47,606 nucleotides of DNA, taken from the NCBI GenBank assembly GCA_902785135.1, contig CACZXL010000003.1, positions 71,849-119,454 of the forward strand. Direction: 5' to 3'. Both the position numbers and the translations under genes were made by a program. Position 1 is the stretch's first letter; each line of letters starts with the position of its first letter. Under the pieces are notes generated by a model that did not search any database, had not been told where the DNA came from, and saw only the letters and a program-made list of their open reading frames with translations. Source of the stretch: an uncultured Erysipelotrichaceae bacterium. GTDB lineage: Bacteria; Bacillota_I; Bacilli_A; RF39; UBA660. This document shows positions 43,013-47,606 of the stretch, piece after piece.

Positions 43013-43756
43013 ATGAATGAGTATATTAATTTAGATGAAAAGAATATTGATGAAGAACATATTTGTTGTGCTATAGGAGATCCTAAACATCAAGATGGTG
43101 TAGATAAAAAGAAAGAATGGATTAAAAGTAAATTAAAGGATGGTCATGTATTTAGAAAATTAAATGCAAGAGGTAAAATCTTTATTGAATATGAACCAAT
43201 AGAAACAGCTTGGGTTCCTATTAACGGAAAAAACTATATGCATATTTACTGTTTATGGGTTGCTGGTAGTTTTAAAGGAAAAGGTATTGGTAAAGAATTA
43301 TTAGAATATGCTATTGAAGATGCTAAAAAGAAAAAAATGAGTGGTGTTTGTACATTGGTATCACAAAAGAAAAAACCATTTATTGGAGATAAAAAATTCT
43401 TTGAACACTATGGATTTAAAGTAGTAGATACAATTAATGATTATGAATTAATGGCATTACAATTTGATGATAAAGAAACACCTAAATTTAGTGATAGTGC
43501 TAGAAAGATGGAAATAGATAGTCAAGATTTCACTATTTACTATTCTAATGAATGTCCATATGTTGAATATGAAGTAAAAGAATTATCTGATTATGCAAAA
43601 GATAAAGGAATTAAGTTAAACTTTATAAAAATGGATTCATTAGAAAAAGCTAAAAATGCACCATGTGTGTTTAATAATTGGGCTAATTTCTATAAAGGAA
43701 AATTTGTTTCAAATACAATTTTAAATGCAAACGCATTTGAAAAATTAATTAAATAA
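43013..43756 (+). CDS. GNAT acetyltransferase with YoaP-like C-terminal domain (unit 4)
   Basis: The product has 247 residues. Residues 1-155 are a GNAT domain with CLWVAGSFKGKGIGKELLEYAI, a complete acetyl-CoA loop. The C-terminal part (FTIYYSNECPYVEYEVKEL and LEKAKNAPCVFNNWANFYKGKFVSN) matches the YoaP-like extension with its thioredoxin-like pattern and two cysteines. GAGGTG precedes the ATG. The family occurs widely in Bacillota as an accessory gene; its substrate is unknown. Confidence 0.85.
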   Translation: MNEYINLDEKNIDEEHICCAIGDPKHQDGVDKKKEWIKSKLKDGHVFRKLNARGKIFIEYEPIETAWVPINGKNYMHIYCLWVAGSFKGKGIGKELLEYAIEDAKKKKMSGVCTLVSQKKKPFIGDKKFFEHYGFKVVDTINDYELMALQFDDKETPKFSDSARKMEIDSQDFTIYYSNECPYVEYEVKELSDYAKDKGIKLNFIKMDSLEKAKNAPCVFNNWANFYKGKFVSNTILNANAFEKLIK

Positions 43757-43759
43757 AGT

Positions 43760-43780
43760 AATCGTAATATTAATATATAT
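43760..43780 (+). repeat. Boundary motif after unit 4 (diverged)
   Basis: AATCGTAATATTAATATATA keeps the AATCG end and AT-rich centre; the right half is replaced by a new terminator. Confidence 0.5.
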
Positions 43781-43806
43781 AGAACGGATGAGAATTCGTT
43801 CTTTTA
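43781..43806 (+). terminator. Terminator opening unit 5
   Basis: AGAACGGAT/ATTCGTTCT (one G-T pair) with loop GAGA and Ts; unrelated in sequence to the rlmD-type hairpins. Confidence 0.65.
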
Positions 43807-43815
43807 TGTTATAAT
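43807..43815 (+). promoter_or_regulatory. Extended -10 promoter, unit 5
   Basis: TGTTATAAT directly after the terminator, 20 bp before the ATG. Confidence 0.55.
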
Positions 43816-43835
43816 TAATTATAGGAGTTGATAGA

Positions 43836-44129
43836 ATGGCTACTACAAAAGATTATAGAGATTATATTTTAGAACAATTAAGTTTATTAGATAATATAAC
43901 TTGTAAGTCAATGATGGGAGAATATTTACTTTATTATAACGGATTATTATTTGGTGGCATTTATGATGATAGATTACTTGTTAAAATAGTCGATAGCAAT
44001 AAAAAATATAATATGCAAGAATCTATTCCTTATGAAAGTGCTAAACCAATGTATCTTGTAGATGATGTAGATAATCAAGAATTATTAAGAAGTATTGTTT
44101 TAGATACTTGTAAAAATTTAAAAAAATAG
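43836..44129 (+). CDS. TfoX N-terminal-domain protein (unit 5)
   Basis: The product has 97 residues, a single TfoX-N domain: YILEQLSLLDNITCKSMMGEYLLYYNGLLFGGIYDDRLLVKI and YESAKPMYLVDDV are the conserved core. The C-terminal DNA-binding half of competence regulator TfoX is absent, as in most free-standing bacterial TfoX-N proteins, so a competence role should not be assumed. AGGAG precedes the ATG. Confidence 0.85.
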   Translation: MATTKDYRDYILEQLSLLDNITCKSMMGEYLLYYNGLLFGGIYDDRLLVKIVDSNKKYNMQESIPYESAKPMYLVDDVDNQELLRSIVLDTCKNLKK

Positions 44130-44140
44130 AAAAATAAACT

Positions 44141-44160
44141 AATCGTAAGATTAAGATATT
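44141..44160 (+). repeat. Boundary motif after unit 5
   Basis: AATCGTAAGATTAAGATATT; the next bases are CCCGTACATT, as after unit 9. Confidence 0.75.
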
Positions 44161-44170
44161 CCCGTACATT

Positions 44171-44198
44171 AAGATGAGAAATAATCTCATCTTTTTTT
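44171..44198 (+). terminator. Terminator opening unit 6
   Basis: AAGATGAGA/TCTCATCTT with T run, preceded by CCCGTACATT; nearly identical to the one at 47355. A partial second site (TAGTAATATTGTGAG) follows. Confidence 0.8.
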
Positions 44199-44234
44199 AG
44201 TAATATTGTGAGCTAACTGAATTTTAAAAAACTA

Positions 44235-44243
44235 TGATATAAT
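44235..44243 (+). promoter_or_regulatory. Extended -10 promoter, unit 6
   Basis: TGATATAAT, 22 bp before the ATG. Confidence 0.55.
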
Positions 44244-44265
44244 ATTAATATAAGGTTGTGATAGT

Positions 44266-44769
44266 ATGTTTAAAGAATTAACTGATGATCCATTTTATAT
44301 AGAATATAAAAAATATGATAGATGTGTATTAGATTATTTCATAATAGAAAGTGATTTAGGTCATAAAGATGTTCTATTATATGCGATGAATAAAATAACA
44401 GAAAAAGATGATTATATAACGATAGACAAAGATAAGATGAAATATAATGAAATTAGTTCAAAAGATTTTTTTGAGTTACCAAAAGATTATGAAAAAGAAA
44501 GATGTAATATAGGTGATGGGCACAAAAGACCATATTGGTATTTATTTTTAGATCCACCTCATACTACAAATTATAAAATAGATGATTTTATAGAAATAAA
44601 TAATATATTATTTCCAAAAGGAAAAGAATATTTAGAAATATATGATTGGAATGTTGATTGGTCAAATTATTTTGAAGATGGACTAGAATGGTGGGGTGCA
44701 GCAGCAATATCTATCTACGATAAAATGTTAGATAGATATATAATAATACTTGCATCATCAACAGATTAA
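44266..44769 (+). CDS. Unknown soluble protein (unit 6)
   Basis: The product has 167 residues and is acidic, with many aromatic residues: RPYWYLFLDPPHTTNY, LEIYDWNVDWSNYFEDGLEWWGA and SIYDKMLDRYIIILASSTD. There is no membrane segment or signal peptide. The Trp/Asp-rich pattern recalls small accessory proteins of Firmicutes that lack an assigned function; an immunity-protein-like role is only a guess. The ribosome binding site AAGG is weak. Confidence 0.65.
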   Translation: MFKELTDDPFYIEYKKYDRCVLDYFIIESDLGHKDVLLYAMNKITEKDDYITIDKDKMKYNEISSKDFFELPKDYEKERCNIGDGHKRPYWYLFLDPPHTTNYKIDDFIEINNILFPKGKEYLEIYDWNVDWSNYFEDGLEWWGAAAISIYDKMLDRYIIILASSTD

Positions 44770-44773
44770 TAGT

Positions 44774-44798
44774 TTGGAATATTTTGAGATTGCGATAA
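44774..44798 (+). repeat. Strongly diverged boundary motif after unit 6
   Basis: GGAATATTTTGAGATTGCGATA keeps the spacing and the GATTGCGATA end of the family but matches poorly elsewhere. Confidence 0.35.
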
Positions 44799-44805
44799 GT
44801 ATAAG

Positions 44806-44825
44806 ACGGATAAAAATCCGTTTTT
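44806..44825 (+). terminator. Terminator opening unit 7
   Basis: ACGGAT/ATCCGT with loop AAAA and Ts. Confidence 0.65.
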
Positions 44826-44828
44826 GTA

Positions 44829-44837
44829 TGATATAAT
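44829..44837 (+). promoter_or_regulatory. Extended -10 promoter, unit 7
   Basis: TGATATAAT. The stretch from TATAAT to the ATG (44832-44860) is identical to that of unit 9 (46601-46629). Confidence 0.6.
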
Positions 44838-44857
44838 TTTATATAGAGGTTGATATT

Positions 44858-45424
44858 ATGGATAGACCAGAATTAAATAATCAATTAGATAGTAAAACAT
44901 TTAGAGAGTATTATTATTTAAAAGAAGAACTTATTGATTTTTGTAGAAAAAATAATTTGCAAACTACGGGTGGTAAAATTGAACTAACTGATAGAATATC
45001 AAAGTTTCTTGATACAGGAGAAAGAATTTTTAAGGTATATAATTCTAGAAGAACAAAAATAATAGATGAAATCACTCTTGAAAGCATTATAGAAGATAAT
45101 TTTGTATGTTCTGAAAAGCATAGAGCATTTTATAAAAAAGAGATAGGTAAAAGTTTTTCGTTTAATGTTTTATTTCAAAAGTGGTTAAAAAATAATGCAG
45201 GAAAAACTTATAAAGATTCAATAGAAGCATACTATAAAATATTAGAAGATAAGAAAAATAATAAAACTACTATTGATAAACAATTTGAATACAATACCTA
45301 TATAAGAGATTTTTTTAATGATAATAAAGATAAAACATTAGATGATGCTATTAAATGTTGGAAATATAAAAAGAGTTTAAAAGGCTCCAATAAATATGAA
45401 AAGGAAGATCTTAAAATTTTATAA
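44858..45424 (+). CDS. SAP-domain / DUF6434-like protein (unit 7)
   Basis: The product has 188 residues. The N-terminus (RPELNNQLDSKTFREYYYLKEELIDFCRKNNLQTTGGKIELTDRI) contains a SAP-like helix-turn-helix motif often tied to nucleic-acid binding; the following part (EDNFVCSEKHRAFYKKEIGKSFSFNVLFQKWLKNNAGKTYKDSIEAY) matches the DUF6434 pattern. It is basic and cytoplasmic. Function unknown. It shares promoter and ribosome binding site sequence with unit 9. Confidence 0.75.
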   Translation: MDRPELNNQLDSKTFREYYYLKEELIDFCRKNNLQTTGGKIELTDRISKFLDTGERIFKVYNSRRTKIIDEITLESIIEDNFVCSEKHRAFYKKEIGKSFSFNVLFQKWLKNNAGKTYKDSIEAYYKILEDKKNNKTTIDKQFEYNTYIRDFFNDNKDKTLDDAIKCWKYKKSLKGSNKYEKEDLKIL

Positions 45425-45431
45425 TTAGAAT

Positions 45432-45451
45432 GATCAGAAGATTAAGATATT
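45432..45451 (+). repeat. Boundary motif after unit 7
   Basis: GATCAGAAGATTAAGATATT; the next bases are AGGAACGAAAGTTCC, as after unit 8. Confidence 0.7.
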
Positions 45452-45474
45452 AGGAACGAAAGTTCCTTTTATTT
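45452..45474 (+). terminator. Terminator opening unit 8
   Basis: AGGAAC/GTTCCT with a GAAA tetraloop and a short T run; nearly identical to 46575-46596. Confidence 0.7.
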
Positions 45475-45475
45475 G

Positions 45476-45484
45476 TGATATAAT
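45476..45484 (+). promoter_or_regulatory. Extended -10 promoter, unit 8
   Basis: TGATATAAT. The start codon is 133 bp away, so this unit has the longest leader in the array. Confidence 0.5.
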
Positions 45485-45499
45485 ATAGATATATTAATA

Positions 45500-45617
45500 G
45501 TGATTTGCTAATAAGGAAACTTAAAGTTGCGAAGAAAATTACAGTTGCAAATTGTAGTTGGTAGAAAAACTTTGAGTGCTACCACATAATAGAGTTATAC
45601 ATTGGGAGGTGTATAAT
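45500..45617 (+). promoter_or_regulatory. Long, possibly structured leader of the XRE gene
   Basis: TTGGTAG (near 45559) can pair with CTACCA (near 45581), and GTTGC and TTACAG repeats lie upstream. The other units have 15-40 nt leaders, so this one may carry a control element or a decayed reading frame. No known riboswitch is recognised. Confidence 0.3.
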
Positions 45618-46517
45618 ATGTTTTTTGGAGAGAATCTTCAAATATTAAGAAAAAGAGATAATTTATCGCAAGAAGATCTTGCAGATAAATTACAAGTTTC
45701 AAGACAAGCAGTTAGTAAATGGGAAAGTGGTACTGGATTTCCTGAAACTGAAAAAATAATAGCTATTTGTGAAGTATTTAAATGTAGTATGGATGAATTA
45801 GTTAAAGGTAAAATATCATTAGATGTTAAATCTGAAAAAGAAGAATATGAAAGAATAATGAATAAACAAATATATGGTTCTATGTTAGGTGTAGCTATTA
45901 TTTTGTTAGGTGTAACTATAATGATGATTTTAATGGGTTTAGCTCCAGCTGGTGAATTAGAAGAAAGATATTCAATGTTTGGTATAATATCTGTTTTAAT
46001 TGCTGTAGCAGTCGCAGTACCAACATTTATAATCACAGGAAATGAAGCGGAAAACTTTAAAAAAAATAATATTAAAATTACAAATATGTATACTGATAAA
46101 GAATTAGAAAATATAAAAAGAAAAACAACAATTATTAAAGCTATTGGAATTTTTATTATATTAGTAGGTACAATAATAATGTTTTTAACAATGGCTCTTA
46201 ATATTTTTGGAGAAAGAACACAATTATCAGTTGCTTGTTTATTAGGATGCATAACAATAGCTATTCCATTTTTAATATATGCTGGTCAAAATGAAGAAAA
46301 AGTTGATATTGAGAAATATAATCTAGGTCAAACCAAAGAAGCTAAAAAGAATCAACAATTAATTGGAAAGATATGTGGAACTATAATGCTTGTCGCAACT
46401 ATTATTTTCTTAATATGGAGTTTCATAACAAACATGTGGAATATTAGTTGGATTGTTTTTCCAATTGGTGGAATTCTATGTGGTATTGTTGGAACAATAT
46501 TTGGAAGCAAAGAATAA
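45618..46517 (+). CDS. XRE-family regulator with six membrane segments (unit 8)
   Basis: I choose ATG 45618, which follows GGGAGGTG. The product has 299 residues. Residues 5-62 are an HTH_3 domain (NLSQEDLADKLQVSRQAVSKWESGTGFPETEKI, CSMDELVKG). The rest holds about six membrane segments in three pairs. Membrane-tethered XRE proteins of this build are common in Firmicutes and often sense envelope stress or antimicrobial peptides; that role is inferred. It lies beside a CPBP-family gene. Confidence 0.85.
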   Translation: MFFGENLQILRKRDNLSQEDLADKLQVSRQAVSKWESGTGFPETEKIIAICEVFKCSMDELVKGKISLDVKSEKEEYERIMNKQIYGSMLGVAIILLGVTIMMILMGLAPAGELEERYSMFGIISVLIAVAVAVPTFIITGNEAENFKKNNIKITNMYTDKELENIKRKTTIIKAIGIFIILVGTIIMFLTMALNIFGERTQLSVACLLGCITIAIPFLIYAGQNEEKVDIEKYNLGQTKEAKKNQQLIGKICGTIMLVATIIFLIWSFITNMWNISWIVFPIGGILCGIVGTIFGSKE

Positions 46518-46554
46518 AAAAAGATTATAATTCAAACATTTATAATAGATAGTT

Positions 46555-46574
46555 GTTCGGACTATTAAGATATT
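46555..46574 (+). repeat. Boundary motif after unit 8
   Basis: TTCGGACTATTAAGATATT, followed by AGGAACGAAAGTTCC. Confidence 0.7.
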
Positions 46575-46596
46575 AGGAACGAAAGTTCCTTTTTTT
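46575..46596 (+). terminator. Terminator opening unit 9
   Basis: AGGAAC/GTTCCT with GAAA loop and T run, matching the terminator of unit 8. Confidence 0.75.
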
Positions 46597-46597
46597 G

Positions 46598-46606
46598 TGT
46601 TATAAT
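46598..46606 (+). promoter_or_regulatory. Extended -10 promoter, unit 9
   Basis: TGTTATAAT follows the terminator directly and is 20 bp before the ATG. Confidence 0.55.
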
Positions 46607-46626
46607 TTTATATAGAGGTTGATATT

Positions 46627-47322
46627 ATGATAAAAGCATTATGTGCAAATCGAGAATATAATGATAATTTAAAAAAGTATGATAAAAAAGATGGAATGCT
46701 TGCTGTATTATTATTTGTAATTGTTATAATAATGTATGCTTCAGTAGGAATCTTATATAAGAATAATAGTTTTATAAAAGATAATATTAAAATAATTGGA
46801 TGTTTATTTAATTTATTATTAATAATCGTTACTATTTTATTTGTTAAATTAAGAAAACAGCGATTAGAAACTATTGGTTTAAAAGGTAGATGGAAATTAA
46901 GCATTATTCTTGGTGGCATATTATCTTTATTTTATTTTTATTGTAATTGTTTAGATCATTTAATTAATGGAGAAAAATTAATATCAATTACAAGTATATT
47001 ATTTTTGATGATATATTTTTTATTAGTATCTGTATGTGAAGAATTAGTATTTAGAGGTTATATAGGTACAAGATTAAATGGTTTAATTAAGAATAAATAT
47101 ATTGTAATAATTGTTACTGGAATATTATTTGTTGTTATGCATTTTCCATATAGAATGATAGCAGCTAATATGTCATTAACTGATTTTGATATTGGATGGC
47201 TTATAAATTTATTTATATTTCATTTGATAATGAATTTTATTTATATGAAAACAAATTCAATATATGGATCAATTATTCCACATTGGATTTCTGATTTAGC
47301 ATATGAAATAGTTTCAAGATAA
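46627..47322 (+). CDS. CPBP-family intramembrane metalloprotease (unit 9)
   Basis: The product has 231 residues with about seven membrane segments. The CPBP (Abi/CAAX) motifs are present: CEELVFRG with Glu138, Glu139 and Arg143, and MHFPY with His172; the last motif N-F-I-Y with Asn lies in the next helix. Bacterial members are linked to bacteriocin self-immunity and peptide maturation. It starts with the same promoter-to-ATG sequence as unit 7. Confidence 0.88.
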   Translation: MIKALCANREYNDNLKKYDKKDGMLAVLLFVIVIIMYASVGILYKNNSFIKDNIKIIGCLFNLLLIIVTILFVKLRKQRLETIGLKGRWKLSIILGGILSLFYFYCNCLDHLINGEKLISITSILFLMIYFLLVSVCEELVFRGYIGTRLNGLIKNKYIVIIVTGILFVVMHFPYRMIAANMSLTDFDIGWLINLFIFHLIMNFIYMKTNSIYGSIIPHWISDLAYEIVSR

Positions 47323-47324
47323 CT

Positions 47325-47344
47325 AATCGGAAGATTAAGATATT
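47325..47344 (+). repeat. Boundary motif after unit 9
   Basis: AATCGGAAGATTAAGATATT, two bases after the stop codon; the next bases are CCCGTACATT. Confidence 0.75.
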
Positions 47345-47354
47345 CCCGTACATT

Positions 47355-47383
47355 AAGATGAGAAAAAATCTCATCTTTTTTTT
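47355..47383 (+). terminator. Terminator opening unit 10
   Basis: AAGATGAGA/TCTCATCTT with T run, the twin of the one at 44171. GTAATATTATATTGC resembles the second-site remnant of unit 6. Confidence 0.8.
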
Positions 47384-47398
47384 GTAATATTATATTGC

Positions 47399-47427
47399 TT
47401 TACTTTTGCATAAAAAAGGTATATAAT
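47399..47427 (+). promoter_or_regulatory. Promoter of the AbrB-type gene
   Basis: TTTACT (47399-47404), 17 nt, TATAAT (47422-47427). Unlike the other units there is no TG extension. Confidence 0.5.
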
Positions 47428-47437
47428 AAAGTATGAA

Positions 47438-47457
47438 AAGTATAACTAGTTATACTT
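47438..47457. promoter_or_regulatory. Perfect 20-bp palindrome, likely operator
   Basis: AAGTATAACTAGTTATACTT lies between the -10 and the ribosome binding site of the AbrB-type gene, where a bound repressor would block transcription. Confidence 0.6.
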
Positions 47458-47471
47458 GAAGGAGGCAGATT

Positions 47472-47606
47472 ATGAAAAATAAATTCGTAGGTATTGCTAA
47501 AGTAGGGGAAAAAGGACAAATAGTAATTCCTAAAGAAGCAAGAGATATGTTTGATATTAAACCTGGAGATACTGTTGTAGTTTTATGTGATAAAAAGAAA
47601 GGAATG
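47472..47606 (+). CDS. AbrB/SpoVT-type DNA-binding protein (partial, runs off the window)
   Basis: The first 45 residues are present. AKVGEKGQIVIPKEARDMFDIKPGDTVVVL is a full SpoVT/AbrB swapped-hairpin DNA-binding domain, as in AbrB-type transition regulators and MazE-type antitoxins. GGAGG precedes the ATG. A perfect palindrome in the leader suggests control by itself or a partner. The remainder decides between antitoxin and regulator and is not in the window. Confidence 0.85.
   Translation, partial: MKNKFVGIAKVGEKGQIVIPKEARDMFDIKPGDTVVVLCDKKKGM

Larger units (their letters stand above)
40686..47471 (+). mobile_element. Cassette-like array of single-gene units downstream of rlmD
   Basis: Nine complete units of about 0.4-1.1 kb, plus a tenth that leaves the window, stand head to tail on the plus strand. 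Most contain terminator, extended -10 promoter, ribosome binding site, one gene and then a boundary motif (core TCGGAAGATTAAGATATT). Sequence after the motif differs by junction and falls into a few recurring types (rlmD-tail type, CCCGTACATTAAGATGAG type, AGGAACGAAAGTTCCT type). This points to a fixed left side joined to exchangeable right sides, as expected of site-specific insertion. Repeated duplication with decay is an alternative. No recombinase is present, and classical integron attC core motifs were not seen. Confidence 0.5.

Noticed and set aside
43836-44129. Competence regulator TfoX
   Set aside because: Only the N-terminal TfoX domain is present and no competence genes are nearby, so the name should not be carried over.
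40686-47471. CRISPR array
   Set aside because: The repeats are 0.4-1.1 kb apart and separated by genes, not by uniform 30-40-bp spacers, and no cas gene is present.
40686-47471. Classical integron cassette array
   Set aside because: I saw no GTTRRRY/RYYYAAC core sites, no attC-like long palindromes and no integron integrase; units also carry their own promoters and terminators. The resemblance is in layout only.
1-47606. Recoded TGA (Mycoplasma-type code)
   Set aside because: Tryptophan is encoded by TGG throughout, and TGA acts as a stop, for example at 41211-41213.

Overview
The window is a chromosomal segment of a very AT-rich, low-GC Gram-positive bacterium (Bacillota). The evidence is: strong AAGGAGG-type ribosome binding sites, AGA/TTA/AAA-dominated codon use with TGA kept as stop, lipoboxes, a sortase, an EssC-type ATPase, paired YmfF/YmfH-like M16 proteins, Spo0A, and a gerAA-gerAC-gerAB-type germination operon. 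Spo0A plus the germinant receptor point to an endospore former. The composition resembles uncultured gut Clostridia/Bacilli, but I cannot name a genus from sequence alone.

Layout. 1-420: end of an unknown gene, then a compact region that looks like a type I toxin locus (30-residue membrane peptide, ribosome binding site inside a hairpin, long 5'-3' terminal complementarity). 416-1551 (minus): a GH25 lysozyme-like lipoprotein with an internal deletion and frameshift. 1644-9525: a coiled-coil membrane protein, an acyl-CoA synthetase-like ligase, a HAD-PlsC fusion, a hybrid histidine kinase and another tail-anchored protein. 9551-10117 (minus): clpP. 10230-18068: TGS/uridine-kinase-like protein, gapA, two paralogous surface proteins (the second frameshifted in a Thr-Pro repeat), pgk, a YbhN-type membrane protein and a GT4 glycosyltransferase. 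18170-24398: spo0A with Spo0A-box-like sites, sortase, M16 pair, ABC exporter. 24415-24491: tRNA-Arg(CCT). 24623-29248: an EssC-type ATPase with no other secretion gene nearby. 29308-36192: murD, murC, a small LRR protein, Hpt and receiver proteins, a tandem RelA/SpoT-domain protein, a UPF0316 protein (minus) and an OGG1-type glycosylase. 36189-39379 (minus): the germination operon. 39450-40685: rlmD/rumA-type 23S rRNA methyltransferase.

The most unusual part runs from the 3' end of rlmD to the end of the window. About ten short genes, all on the plus strand, lie one after another. Each has its own terminator in front, an extended -10 promoter (TGnTATAAT) and a ribosome binding site, and nearly all are followed by a copy of a conserved boundary motif (core TCGGAAGATTAAGATATT). 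Three junctions also carry diverged copies of the last 13 codons of rlmD, still readable as HVExVM(I/V)LEKKDV-stop, with its terminator. I read this as a cassette-like array built by repeated insertion at the rlmD 3' end. The cargo (YdcF-like protein, two GNAT acetyltransferases, TfoX-N, SAP-domain protein, XRE membrane regulator, CPBP protease, AbrB-type protein, two unknowns) is typical accessory content. No recombinase gene lies in the window.

Intergenic regions elsewhere are very compact: the T-tract of a terminator often runs straight into the TGnTATAAT of the next gene. The hybrid kinase, Hpt, receiver and Spo0A could form a phosphorelay; that is inference.
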